In this document: piece after piece, positions 50,786 through 59,678 of the stretch
Layout of the letters: the number at the start of each line of letters is the position of its first letter
How positions within the stretch are numbered: position 1 is the first letter of the stretch
Source of the DNA: SIG587 sp045649505
GTDB taxonomy: Bacteria > Bacillota > Clostridia > Oscillospirales > Acutalibacteraceae
Length of the DNA: 64,000 nucleotides
NCBI GenBank assembly: GCA_045649505.1
Contig: JAZRQA010000061.1
Coordinates: 8,231-72,230 of the forward strand
Direction of reading: 5' to 3'
Position numbers and translations under genes: made by a program
The notes under the pieces: model-generated
What the model was told of the DNA's origin: nothing
Seen by the model: the letters and a program-made list of their open reading frames with translations, nothing else
Database searches by the model: none

Positions 50786-53536
50786 TTAGCTATTAAACGA
50801 ACTGACCGTTATGCCTCTTTCCTCACCGTTAAGAATAGCTTCAATATCTCTTTCCTCACCGGGATACAGCAGGAAAAAGTTGTCACTTAAAACAATTCGT
50901 GTTCTGACATCCTTAGTATCTATTACAACAGGATATGCAGGAACACTTCCTTCATTTTTTACCTTCACACGCAAATTAACAAAGTTGTCATCGGCAAGTT
51001 CGCTGATAACCTTAAAGGAAAGCTTTGCCTTCGGAGCATTCGTGAGTTGGGGCTTAAGCCAGGGACCGTCTTTGAATAAAATATTCTCCTGTGCGTCTGC
51101 TCGTTGATTGGCAAGAATTTCTTCATCCTCAAGTATGCTCAGCACTTTTGGGAAGTATATGCTTTCTCCGCAAAGTTCTCCGTTTGTTATAAATCGAACA
51201 CAAATTAAGAAATATTTATCTGCCCAATCTTTAGGAACCTCAAAGTTATAGGTAGATATATCATTACAGCCGTGCTTTAATTTTTCTACCGTTACCTCTT
51301 CACGCCTTACTATATTGAGATTTGGGTCAATTATTGCTATATCTAATGTGTTACGAGAAGATTCTTCCCTTTCGCTCATAATTTTAAGCGGTAGGTCTAT
51401 TATCTCGCTTGGCACCAGATTATTATGCTCAAAAGCAATAAATGGATGGATACTCTCATATGCGCGTTTAACAGCATAATACTGTGCTTCCGGATTACCG
51501 TAACCGTCAACAAGCTGAATTGCCGCGGTAGGCCACGGACGGTTAAATACCCAAGGCATTATTCCTGCTGTTATGGGATAATTTTCCATTATGCTCTCAA
51601 TCATTATAAGATAAAATTCATAAGCCGAAAGCTGTGTTGCATCGGTTAGATCCTTAACACTTATGTCTTCTATATCACATATATGAGATGCACGCGAAAG
51701 CATTCTGGGCACTCTTGTGGGATCAAATTCATTGAAATGATTTCTAAATGCAGGGAATTGGTTAGAAAAGTCTTCGCTGAAAATATTTCTTAATCCCTTA
51801 CTAATTTCCTCCTCAGGAATAACTTGCTTGAGAGTTTTATAGGTAGGGAAATTATGTATTCCGCTTTCTGATATAAAGGGAAGCTGTTTATAAATATGTC
51901 TATACCACGTAGGCTCCATATCCCTATAAGGATGAATATCTCCGCCGTCTTGACATGAGGCATAGAAAATTCTGTCAGGAGCAAACAAATCTTTGACATT
52001 TTGTATGGTAAACATCGAGGCGGCATTGTATTTTGAAAGGGGATTAAATTCGTTTCCGCCGCACCATACCGTAAACGAAGGATGATTTCTTATTCTGCAA
52101 ATATTATAAGTAAGCTGTGTTCTTAATATATCAGGATCCCAATACCGTGTGACTTGGTTAGCTATAGGACAATCCTGAAACACCATTATTCCGTACTTAT
52201 CGCAAAGCTCGTAGAATTTATCAGATTCGGGAACTCCGCCTCCGCTCCATACTCGCATCATTTGTATCCCCGCATTTGCGGCAAGCTTTATAAACCACTC
52301 ATAATCCTTATTTTTTCCTTTGAGCATTTGATCAATAGGCGCCATATTCATTCCTTTTAAGAACATTTTCTCGCCATTGACCACAAACTGAAATTTGCTC
52401 CAGCGCGGCAAAAACTTCTCGCCCTCATTATCGGTTACTTCTACCGTGCGGATACCTGTTTTAAAGGACTGAGTATCGCATAAAATATCTTCGTTATAAA
52501 GTTTTAAGGAAATTTCGTATAAAGGTTGCTTTCCCCTTCCTATAGGATACCATAAAAACGGATTTTCGATTTCTATTGTTTTTCTTACAAAGCGGTAGCT
52601 GAGATACTCAGGCTTTAATTTTGTCATACTAAGGTCAAACATTTTTACATTTTCTCTTAAATGGTAAACCACCGCTTTGTTTGGTGCCGTCAAGGTAATT
52701 TCAATACTTATGTTTTCGTCGGAGAAACTGTCTGTAAGCTTATCTAAGGTGGATTCCATAGGACTCCATAAGCGACGGGCGTTATATGTCGAAAGGTATC
52801 CCTTTTTTTCATCCATATACTTATTTGTTATCGGTATTTCCAGTTTTAAAATTGCCTTGTTATCCTTTATTGAATCGGCAAAAATATAAGGATTTGTAAT
52901 ATGATACTTGTTTAAAAACTCAATACGTACCCCACGCCAAATTCCTATAACGCAAAAATGGCCGTTTGAAGTGAGCTTGTCATTTGAAAGATACCACGGC
53001 ACAATAGCATCTGTTTCCACAAGATTACTCGGTTGCCCATATACTATATCTTCGGGTTTAAACTCTTTGTGTGTAAAGCCATAGTTAAATGCTGTACATT
53101 CTACAACAAGTGTATTTTCACCTGTATTTATATGCTCTGATACCTCAATAACGGGACCACCCAACATTCCTTCGTGGTTACCGAGTAAAACGCCGTTAAG
53201 CCAAATTCGGCTGTAATAAGCAAGACCGTCAAAGCACAAATATGCAATGTCCTCTTTATTTTCCTCTTTAACAGTAAATTCCTTTTTGAAATACCATACC
53301 TTACTGTTCATAAACTCATACAAAGCACTGTTTGTATCTTCGTAAGGATGAGGTAAAATACCGGCCTCGTAGAGGCACCAGCCTGCCGCTTGCGGAATTG
53401 TTGCCGAATACTTATAATCAAGCTCTTGCACATCTTCAGTTCGTGCATCTACACATGTGAAATCCCATACCGAATCAAGCGGCAAATGCTTTTCACCTTC
53501 ACGCGGTTCAATATATAAATTCTTATTCAGTTCCAT
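50786..53536 (-). CDS. Glycoside hydrolase family 2 (beta-mannosidase/glucosaminidase-like)
   Basis: The 916-residue protein has the GH2 order of a sugar-binding jelly roll (about 1-210), an immunoglobulin-like domain, a TIM barrel (about 385-690) and C-terminal beta domains. The acid/base Glu is in GGNE (about 496), and the nucleophile is probably Glu in FISESG (about 557). WSGGGVPE and the overall length favour the mannosidase or exo-glucosaminidase branch over beta-galactosidase. There is no signal peptide, so it acts on imported oligosaccharides. An AAGGAGGTA site precedes the start. It is divergent from an IclR regulator that probably controls it. Confidence 0.88.
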   Translation of the reverse strand: MELNKNLYIEPREGEKHLPLDSVWDFTCVDARTEDVQELDYKYSATIPQAAGWCLYEAGILPHPYEDTNSALYEFMNSKVWYFKKEFTVKEENKEDIAYLCFDGLAYYSRIWLNGVLLGNHEGMLGGPVIEVSEHINTGENTLVVECTAFNYGFTHKEFKPEDIVYGQPSNLVETDAIVPWYLSNDKLTSNGHFCVIGIWRGVRIEFLNKYHITNPYIFADSIKDNKAILKLEIPITNKYMDEKKGYLSTYNARRLWSPMESTLDKLTDSFSDENISIEITLTAPNKAVVYHLRENVKMFDLSMTKLKPEYLSYRFVRKTIEIENPFLWYPIGRGKQPLYEISLKLYNEDILCDTQSFKTGIRTVEVTDNEGEKFLPRWSKFQFVVNGEKMFLKGMNMAPIDQMLKGKNKDYEWFIKLAANAGIQMMRVWSGGGVPESDKFYELCDKYGIMVFQDCPIANQVTRYWDPDILRTQLTYNICRIRNHPSFTVWCGGNEFNPLSKYNAASMFTIQNVKDLFAPDRIFYASCQDGGDIHPYRDMEPTWYRHIYKQLPFISESGIHNFPTYKTLKQVIPEEEISKGLRNIFSEDFSNQFPAFRNHFNEFDPTRVPRMLSRASHICDIEDISVKDLTDATQLSAYEFYLIMIESIMENYPITAGIMPWVFNRPWPTAAIQLVDGYGNPEAQYYAVKRAYESIHPFIAFEHNNLVPSEIIDLPLKIMSEREESSRNTLDIAIIDPNLNIVRREEVTVEKLKHGCNDISTYNFEVPKDWADKYFLICVRFITNGELCGESIYFPKVLSILEDEEILANQRADAQENILFKDGPWLKPQLTNAPKAKLSFKVISELADDNFVNLRVKVKNEGSVPAYPVVIDTKDVRTRIVLSDNFFLLYPGEERDIEAILNGEERGITVSSFNS

Positions 53537-53557
53537 AATATTACCTCCTTAATTATA

Positions 53558-53586
53558 ATAGTACAAATTTAATAAAGACGAGTCAA
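53558..53586 (-). promoter_or_regulatory. Promoter of the GH2 gene
   Basis: On the minus strand, TTGACT (53581-53586) and TACTAT (53558-53563) are spaced by 17 bp. Confidence 0.65.
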
Positions 53587-53588
53587 CA

Positions 53589-53607
53589 TTTTTCATATTA
53601 CGAAAAA
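53589..53607. promoter_or_regulatory. Candidate operator between divergent GH2 and IclR promoters
   Basis: TTTTTCAT and ACGAAAAA are 8-base arms with one mismatch and a 3-base spacer. The dyad lies between the two -35 boxes, where an IclR dimer could control both genes. Confidence 0.4.
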
Positions 53608-53610
53608 CCA

Positions 53611-53639
53611 TTGACTTGACAAGGTATGTGTTGTATACT
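53611..53639 (+). promoter_or_regulatory. Promoter of the IclR regulator gene
   Basis: TTGACT at 53611-53616 and TATACT at 53634-53639 are spaced by 17 bp. Confidence 0.75.
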
Positions 53640-53658
53640 GAAAAAGAGGTGAAAAATA

Positions 53659-54423
53659 ATGTCTAATTGCGTTGAAAAGACAATGCTTATTTTAAGAGCA
53701 ATATCAGACTGCCACGGTTCACCTATGTCACTTAACTGTATCTGTGAAAAAACGCAAATAAACAAAAGCACCGCCTCTCATATAATTAAAACCTTGTGTG
53801 ACAGCGGTTATATGCAAAGAATTTCTAAAAATATAGGTTACTTACCAGGTCCTGAGCTATTCTTCCTCACAAGATACGGAAGCTACTCACAGGATGTTCT
53901 GCAAATAAGTCATCCTTTACTCGAGTGGTTACACGAAAAAACGCATGACACCGTTATTTTTGCCATAATGAAAAACGAAAGAAAATATATTATAGATCGA
54001 GTTATAGGCAATCTAGATTATTTGGATAAAAAAGCGGATATTCTAAACGATAATCTATTTAAAACTGTGACAGGAAGAATCCTTCTTGCACATCTTCCTG
54101 AATATGAAGCCGCAACCATTTACCGAAATAATAAACATAAAATCATTATAGATTGGCCTGAAGCTAATACAGAGTCTAAATATATGCGCCAATTAAGTAT
54201 AATAAAATCTCTTCCTGTATATTTTGTGAGAATAAAATCTGAGAATAAAACGCTTGAATCCTTCGCAACTGCAGTTATGCATAACGGGAAATGCATAGGC
54301 TCTTTAGGCGGTGTAATCACTATAGATGAGGGGAGCCCCTCCACTAATGATAAAGTTCTTCAAGAAATTTTCTGTTCTTTACTCAAATGTGCAAAGGAAA
54401 TAGCAAGAAGAATAACATTTTGA
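53659..54423 (+). CDS. IclR-family transcriptional regulator
   Basis: The 254-residue protein has an N-terminal winged helix-turn-helix (about 1-65; MSLNCICEKTQINKSTASHIIKTL) and a C-terminal effector-binding GAF-like domain with TVTGRILLAHL and FATAVMHNGKCIGSLGGVI. Family members sense small carbon compounds. It is divergent from the GH2 gene with overlapping regulatory space, which makes that gene its likely target. Confidence 0.9.
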   Translation: MSNCVEKTMLILRAISDCHGSPMSLNCICEKTQINKSTASHIIKTLCDSGYMQRISKNIGYLPGPELFFLTRYGSYSQDVLQISHPLLEWLHEKTHDTVIFAIMKNERKYIIDRVIGNLDYLDKKADILNDNLFKTVTGRILLAHLPEYEAATIYRNNKHKIIIDWPEANTESKYMRQLSIIKSLPVYFVRIKSENKTLESFATAVMHNGKCIGSLGGVITIDEGSPSTNDKVLQEIFCSLLKCAKEIARRITF

Positions 54424-54430
54424 TAATATC

Positions 54431-54477
54431 AAAGGAAGCTACGGCGATATAAGAATGTCCGAAGCTTTCTTTTTTTA
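54431..54477 (+). terminator. Terminator after the IclR gene
   Basis: AAAGGAAGCT-CGG pairs with CCG-AGCTTTCTTT with one A-A mismatch, and a T run follows. Confidence 0.7.
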
Positions 54478-54488
54478 TGTATTTGTTC

Positions 54489-54512
54489 ACCTATTGTCAA
54501 TGGACAATAGGT
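54489..54512. repeat. Perfect palindrome in the IclR-esterase spacer
   Basis: ACCTATTGTC and GACAATAGGT form perfect 10-base arms over the loop AATG. No T run follows, so it is not an obvious terminator. Confidence 0.6.
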
Positions 54513-54586
54513 CGTCCTACCAACCTTTGCAATAAAAAGTTTGAAAAGAAATTCAAAATTTACTAACCTTTTAAGTTTGACATATA

Positions 54587-54643
54587 AAAAAACTGTCTTT
54601 GAAACGACTAAGCGTTCCTACAAGACAGTTTTCTTCTGCTTTT
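54587..54643 (-). terminator. Terminator after the esterase gene
   Basis: AAAACTGTCTT arms (right and left) enclose a 22-base loop. A T run follows on the minus strand. Confidence 0.75.
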
Positions 54644-54654
54644 GTGCGCTGATT

Positions 54655-55518
54655 TTAAAGTTTTGAGAAATATTTTGCTTTGGTAAGAGGCTTATTTGCC
54701 TCCTCGGGATTATCGAAAAGGCGGTTAAGCCAACTGATTGAAAGAGGCATCCACTGGGCAAAGGATTTATCGCCGCCGCTGTTGTTGGTTATCGCGGTGC
54801 CGTCTGCAAGACCGTGACCGCCGTTAGGAAAGATATGCAGCTCACAGGGGACACCCTTTTCAATAAGTGCGTATGCGAATTTAATGCTGTCCTCAACGGG
54901 TACAGAACCATCTCGAACAGTATGCGCAAGGAAGGCTTGAGGTGTGCTTTCACTTACGCAGGTGTGAAGATTAAGGTCCTTATAGCGTTTATCAAAGTCA
55001 GCATTTTCGCCAATTATCCGTTTTAAATTGTTTGAATTTTCAATCCAAGAGGTGGATAAAACGGGATAGCCTAAAATAAGTGCATTCGGCTTATTTTCGC
55101 CGTTAAAGCAACCCGATTTTTCCATAATTTCGGGGTTATTCCAATGAACGCCAAGACTTGCGGCAAGGTGACCGCCTGCCGAAAAACCGCAAAGTGCGAT
55201 ATTATCCTCTTTAATAAAAAATCTATCGGCATTTTCGCGAATAAATTTTAAAGCGGCGCAAAGGTCTAAAAGGCTTCTGGGGAACACGGCCTTTTCCTTA
55301 AGGCTATAATAAAGTACAAAGGTGTTATAGCCTGCCGCGCTGTAGCGCATTGCGATGGGGTCCGCCTCACGGGGTGAACAAATATTATATCCGCCGCCGG
55401 GACAAACAACCACTGCAGGGAAACGGGGTTTGCTCGGCATTTCATTATTTGGCTCGTGACAATAACTTACAAGCACTACCTCACTGTCATCGGTTATATA
55501 ATGTTTTTCGCAAATCAT
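54655..55518 (-). CDS. Alpha/beta hydrolase (carbohydrate-esterase-like)
   Basis: The 287-residue protein has the alpha/beta hydrolase layout of the BD-FAE/acetyl-xylan-esterase-like lipases. The oxyanion region is CPGGGY, the nucleophile elbow is GFSAGG (Ser), the acid is in TVRDGSVP (Asp), and the His is in NGGHGLADG. It has no signal peptide. With the nearby cytoplasmic GH2 enzyme it could remove acyl groups from imported oligosaccharides, an inference from proximity. It lies 12 bases after the NUDIX gene, in the same direction. Confidence 0.85.
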   Translation of the reverse strand: MICEKHYITDDSEVVLVSYCHEPNNEMPSKPRFPAVVVCPGGGYNICSPREADPIAMRYSAAGYNTFVLYYSLKEKAVFPRSLLDLCAALKFIRENADRFFIKEDNIALCGFSAGGHLAASLGVHWNNPEIMEKSGCFNGENKPNALILGYPVLSTSWIENSNNLKRIIGENADFDKRYKDLNLHTCVSESTPQAFLAHTVRDGSVPVEDSIKFAYALIEKGVPCELHIFPNGGHGLADGTAITNNSGGDKSFAQWMPLSISWLNRLFDNPEEANKPLTKAKYFSKL

Positions 55519-55530
55519 ATTTTGTTCCTC

Positions 55531-56082
55531 CTAAAATTTATTGTTTTCTTTTAATACTTTAAGCTTTAGAATTGCCGCTTGGGTTTTTGCGTCCTTAATC
55601 TCACCTGAAAGAACCATTTCTACCGCCTGTTCAAAGGGCATTTTTATTACATCAAGGAATTCGTCCTCATCGGTGCACTGCTGACCAAAGGTTAAATCCT
55701 TTGCTGCAAACATATAAATTACTTCGTTGCAGTAACCGGGAGTAGGATAAAGTTCGCCAAGGGAAATGTACTCCTTTGCCGTCGCGCCCGTTTCCTCTTT
55801 AAGCTCCCTTTTTCCGCAGGTGAGCGGGTCGCCGTCCCCTTCTTTATCCCTTTTTCCAGCAGGAATTTCCAATATAACCTCTTTGTATGGGTATCGAAAC
55901 TGCTTTACAAGAAGGATATTATCCTCACTATCAATCGCAGCAACACAAACGCCGCCCGGATGCTCTACGACCTCTCTGCTTGCAGTATTACCGTCAGGCA
56001 AAACAGCGGTATCACATCTAAGGTTTATGACTTTACCCGAAAATATCAGGTTGCTTTCAACGGTTTTTTCCTTTAGATTCAT
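55531..56082 (-). CDS. NUDIX hydrolase, ADP-ribose pyrophosphatase-like
   Basis: The 183-residue protein carries a NUDIX box with KRELKEETGA and an upstream ILEIPAGKRDKEGDGDP segment, slightly longer than the canonical spacing. TPGYCNEVIYMFAAKDL is typical of ADP-sugar pyrophosphatases (NudF). It would hydrolyse ADP-ribose to AMP and ribose phosphate. It is divergent from the M14 peptidase gene. Confidence 0.92.
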   Translation of the reverse strand: MNLKEKTVESNLIFSGKVINLRCDTAVLPDGNTASREVVEHPGGVCVAAIDSEDNILLVKQFRYPYKEVILEIPAGKRDKEGDGDPLTCGKRELKEETGATAKEYISLGELYPTPGYCNEVIYMFAAKDLTFGQQCTDEDEFLDVIKMPFEQAVEMVLSGEIKDAKTQAAILKLKVLKENNKF

Positions 56083-56128
56083 TATATTGCCTTCCCTTTC
56101 ATAAACATTTAAAAAGGAGTGAAAATAA

Positions 56129-57031
56129 ATGTCTAAGATTATAAATAGTATAGACTATGATTACATCAATGTCAAACAAAATATAAGATTACTTCTTGAA
56201 AAATACCCCGCTTTGCAATACGGTATTATAGGGCGCAGCTGTGTGGGGAGAGATATACCTATGCTAAAAATCGGCAGGGCAAGAGACTACGCCCTTTTTG
56301 CCGCCGCCTTTCACGGGAGTGAACGCATTACCTGCAATTTACTGCTTAGGTTTACCGAGGAGTTGTGCGAGGCGCTGGAAACCGACGGCGAATTTTCGGG
56401 TCTTAATGCAAGGAGGGCACTTAACGGACGCGGGCTTATAATTGTGCCGCTTGTTAATCCCGATGGGTGTGAAATTGCTCTACACGGACCATCGGGCAGC
56501 GGTTATCTTGAAAATGCGGTACGAGATATTGGCGGCACAAACTTTGAAAAATGGAATGCAAACGCCCGAGGCGTTGATATAAATCATAATTTTTCGGCGG
56601 GCTGGAATGAGCTGAAAAAAGCCGAGCTTGAAAACGGCATAACAGGTCCCGCAATGACACGATTTGGCGGATATGCTCCCGAAAGTGAACCCGAAACAAA
56701 GGCTCTTACCGAGCTTTGTCGCGCCAATCGCATACGCCATGTTCTTGCATTTCACTCACAGGGTGAGGTGATATACTGGTCTTACGGTGATAAGGAGCCG
56801 CCGAAGGCTAAAAAAATGGCACAGATAATGGCGACCTCCTCGGGCTACGCGCTGGACGCGCCCATGGGTCTCGCGGTAGGCGGTGGATTTAAAGACTGGT
56901 TTATCAGCGAATTCAACCGACCGGGTTTCACCGTTGAGGTAGGGTACGGACGCAATCCCCTGCCGCCAAGTGACCTTGATAAAATTTATCCCCGCCTTAA
57001 GGAAATGATGATTCTTTCTGCCATAATGTAA
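56129..57031 (+). CDS. M14-family zinc carboxypeptidase
   Basis: The 300-residue protein has M14 zinc ligands in FHGSERIT (HxxE) and HSQGEVIYW, the substrate-binding RGVDINHNF and the catalytic Glu in FTVEVGYG. It lacks a signal peptide and LysM domains. Similar enzymes cleave gamma-D-Glu-diaminopimelate in muropeptides, so cell-wall recycling is likely but unproven. An AAAGGAG site precedes the start. Confidence 0.88.
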   Translation: MSKIINSIDYDYINVKQNIRLLLEKYPALQYGIIGRSCVGRDIPMLKIGRARDYALFAAAFHGSERITCNLLLRFTEELCEALETDGEFSGLNARRALNGRGLIIVPLVNPDGCEIALHGPSGSGYLENAVRDIGGTNFEKWNANARGVDINHNFSAGWNELKKAELENGITGPAMTRFGGYAPESEPETKALTELCRANRIRHVLAFHSQGEVIYWSYGDKEPPKAKKMAQIMATSSGYALDAPMGLAVGGGFKDWFISEFNRPGFTVEVGYGRNPLPPSDLDKIYPRLKEMMILSAIM

Positions 57032-57209
57032 ATTAAAAGGTGTATTGTCAGAGATTTTTCTTTGGTTTTACACTTTTTTTATTGCTTTTAAATTTTAAAA
57101 TTACAGCATATTAAGCAGGTTTATTAGGGAATTGTTATTTTGCATAAAAATGATTTTTCGCATAGTTATGTTTTTTACAAAGAAAATAATAAAAAATGCA
57201 GAAAAAATC

Positions 57210-57238
57210 TTGAAAAATACAGAAAAATTAGGTATAAT
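57210..57238 (+). promoter_or_regulatory. Promoter of the CofE-like/guaA pair
   Basis: TTGAAA at 57210-57215 and TATAAT at 57233-57238 are spaced by 17 bp. The rest of the 257-base gap upstream is A/T-rich with nothing else recognisable. Confidence 0.75.
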
Positions 57239-57288
57239 AATTGTTTGTTAAGGGATATATATTCATCCCTAAGAAAGGATAATGAAAT

Positions 57289-58491
57289 ATGGAGAACAAA
57301 GAACGCAGAGTCGGCACGGTATCCAGAGGTATCCGTTGCCCTATCATCCGTCAGGGTGATGACCTTGCCCAAATCGTAAGCAACAGCGTGCTTGAAGCCG
57401 CCGAGATTGAGGGATTTGAGCTTCGCGACCGTGATGTTATTGCTATGACCGAGTCTATCGTGGCAAGAGCTCAGGGCAACTACGCATCAGTTGACGATAT
57501 TGCAACCGATGTTAAAGCCAAGCTTGGCGGAGAAACCATTGGTGTTATTTTCCCGATTCTTTCGCGTAACCGTTTTGCAATTTGCCTTCGCGGTATTGCT
57601 AAGGGTGCTAAAAAAATTGTTCTTATGCTCAGCTACCCCTCTGATGAGGTAGGTAACTCTCTTGCAACCTATGACCTTATTGACGCTGCGGGTATCAACC
57701 CCTATACCGATGTGCTCTCTCTTGAGCGTTACCGCGAGGTTTTCGGAGTTCAGAAACTTGCCTTTACAGGTGTTGACTATGTTCAGTACTATGCCGACCT
57801 TATTAAGGAAATGGGTGCCGAGGTTGAGATTATATTTGCTAATCAGCCCAAGGCCATTTTAGATTATGCTGACCATATCCTTACGTGTGATATCCACACC
57901 CGCGTTCGCACAAAACGTCTTTTAAAGGAAGCAGGCGCAAAGGTTGTTTGTGGTCTTGACGATATTATGACTGCCCCCGTTAACGGCAGCGGATATAACG
58001 AGAAGTACGGTCTGCTCGGCTCTAATAAATCTACCGAGGATCAGATAAAACTCTTCCCCAAGGAGTGCAAGGACCTTGTTCTTGACGTTCAAAAGCGCAT
58101 AAAGGCAGCCACAGGTAAAACCGTTGAGGTTATGGTTTACGGCGACGGCGCGTTTAAGGATCCTCAGGGTAAAATTTGGGAGCTTGCCGACCCCGTTGTT
58201 TCCCCCGCGTTTACCGACGGTCTTATAGGTACACCCAATGAGCTTAAGCTCAAGTACCTTGCAGATAACGATTATAAAAACCTTTCGGGCGAGGAGCTTA
58301 AAAAGGCTATTTCGGAATCTATTAAAAATAAGGACGGAAGCAGTCTTGTTGGTAATATGGCAGCTCAGGGTACCACACCCCGTCAGCTTACCGACCTTAT
58401 TGGCTCACTTTGCGATTTAACCAGCGGCTCAGGTGACAAGGGTACACCCGTTGTTCTTGTTCAGGGCTATTTTGATAACTACACTAATTAA
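57289..58491 (+). CDS. CofE-like F420 gamma-glutamyl ligase family protein
   Basis: The 400-residue protein matches the coenzyme F420-0:L-glutamate ligase (CofE) superfamily, with GIRCPIIRQGDDL, RDVIAMTESIVARAQGNY and VMVYGDGAFKDPQGKIWELAD. CofE joins glutamate to F420 in archaea and actinobacteria. Clostridia of this kind are not known to make F420, and no other cof gene is near. It is therefore probably an amide ligase for another acceptor. AGAAAGGA precedes the start. It is followed after 19 bases by guaA in the same unit. Confidence 0.82.
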   Translation: MENKERRVGTVSRGIRCPIIRQGDDLAQIVSNSVLEAAEIEGFELRDRDVIAMTESIVARAQGNYASVDDIATDVKAKLGGETIGVIFPILSRNRFAICLRGIAKGAKKIVLMLSYPSDEVGNSLATYDLIDAAGINPYTDVLSLERYREVFGVQKLAFTGVDYVQYYADLIKEMGAEVEIIFANQPKAILDYADHILTCDIHTRVRTKRLLKEAGAKVVCGLDDIMTAPVNGSGYNEKYGLLGSNKSTEDQIKLFPKECKDLVLDVQKRIKAATGKTVEVMVYGDGAFKDPQGKIWELADPVVSPAFTDGLIGTPNELKLKYLADNDYKNLSGEELKKAISESIKNKDGSSLVGNMAAQGTTPRQLTDLIGSLCDLTSGSGDKGTPVVLVQGYFDNYTN

Positions 58492-58510
58492 TTTTCGGGA
58501 GGAAAAAATT

Positions 58511-59497
58511 ATGTATCTTGATACCAATGTTCGTCCTGAAAATATGGAACGAATCACAACAAAAGAATTAGCAAATGCTTTCATTGAACAGGCTGTGAAG
58601 GAGGTCCGCGCCCAGGTTGGGGATAAAAAGGTTCTCCTTGCCCTTTCCGGCGGTGTTGACTCCTCGGTTGTTGCCGCATTGCTTATAAAGGCAGTTGGCA
58701 AGCAGCTTACCTGTGTTCATGTAAATCACGGCCTTATGCGCAAGGGTGAAAGCGAGCAGGTTATTGAAGTTTTTAAAGACGGTCTTGACGCAAACCTTAT
58801 TTACATTGACGCAACCGACCGTTTCCTTTCCCTTTTAGAGGGAGTATCTGACCCCGAAAAGAAAAGAAAAATTATCGGCGGCGAATTCATTAAGGTTTTT
58901 GATGAAGAATCCGCAAAACTTGAGGGTATTTCCTTCCTTGCTCAAGGAACAATTTATCCTGACATTTTAGAATCTGACGGTGTTAAGGCTCACCATAATG
59001 TTGGCGGCCTCCCTGAGGATATGGAAATGGAGCTTTGCGAGCCCGTTAAGCTTCTTTTCAAGGATGAGGTTCGCATTGTTGGTGAGGCTTTAGGTCTGCC
59101 CCACGGTATGGTTTACCGTCAGCCCTTCCCAGGCCCCGGTCTTGGTGTTAGATGCCTTGGCGCAATTACAAGAGACCGTCTTCACGCTCTGCGTGAGGCC
59201 GATGCAATTCTGCGTGAGGAGTTTGACAAGAGCGGTCTTGCTGAAAAGGTATGGCAATATTTCATTGCAGTTCCCGATATGACCGCCGTAGGCGTTATCG
59301 ACGGCAAGCGTCTTGACGGTTGGTGCGCAATTATCCGCGCGGTTAACACGACCGACGCTATGACCGCCACCATTGAGGAGATACCCTATGCACTGCTACA
59401 CCACATAACCGCACGAATCACAAGCGAGGTTAAGGGAATAAGCCGCGTGCTTATGGATATCACTCCCAAGCCCGTTGGTACTATAGAATTTGAATAA
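58511..59497 (+). CDS. guaA: GMP synthase ATP-pyrophosphatase subunit without glutaminase domain
   Basis: The 328-residue protein holds the PP-loop domain (LLALSGGVDSSVVAALL) and the dimerisation domain (YRQPFPGPGLGVRCLGAITRDR, ending DITPKPVGTIEFE) of GMP synthase. It converts XMP to GMP with ATP and ammonia. The usual N-terminal glutaminase of about 190 residues is absent, and no such gene is adjacent. This is the split (archaeal-like) form. The ATG at 58511 follows GGGAGGA; in-frame sequence further upstream lies within the CofE-like gene. Confidence 0.93.
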   Translation: MYLDTNVRPENMERITTKELANAFIEQAVKEVRAQVGDKKVLLALSGGVDSSVVAALLIKAVGKQLTCVHVNHGLMRKGESEQVIEVFKDGLDANLIYIDATDRFLSLLEGVSDPEKKRKIIGGEFIKVFDEESAKLEGISFLAQGTIYPDILESDGVKAHHNVGGLPEDMEMELCEPVKLLFKDEVRIVGEALGLPHGMVYRQPFPGPGLGVRCLGAITRDRLHALREADAILREEFDKSGLAEKVWQYFIAVPDMTAVGVIDGKRLDGWCAIIRAVNTTDAMTATIEEIPYALLHHITARITSEVKGISRVLMDITPKPVGTIEFE

Positions 59498-59504
59498 TAT
59501 AGTA

Positions 59505-59556
59505 AAACCCCGAAACACTTATAAACAAAGGGTTTCGGGGGGCTTTTTGTTTTTTT
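59505..59556 (+). terminator. Terminator after guaA
   Basis: CCCCGAAAC (59508-59516) and GTTTCGGGG (59532-59540) form a 9-bp stem, with a T run after GGC. Confidence 0.88.
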
Positions 59557-59574
59557 GGCTCTATTTTGGCTCTA
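59553..59574 (+). repeat. Tandem 11-bp direct repeat after guaA
   Basis: TTTTGGCTCTA occurs twice back to back (59553-59563 and 59564-59574). It lies just past guaA, a gene whose 3' end is a known integration hotspot, but no integrase is in the window. Confidence 0.6.
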
Positions 59575-59678
59575 AAATTGGTTTACCAAAATCTTATTTG
59601 CAGTCTAACTGCTGAGAGTCGTATAATTTGGGATATAATAATTTATGAAAATAAAAATTTAGTTTTGAGAGATATTAT

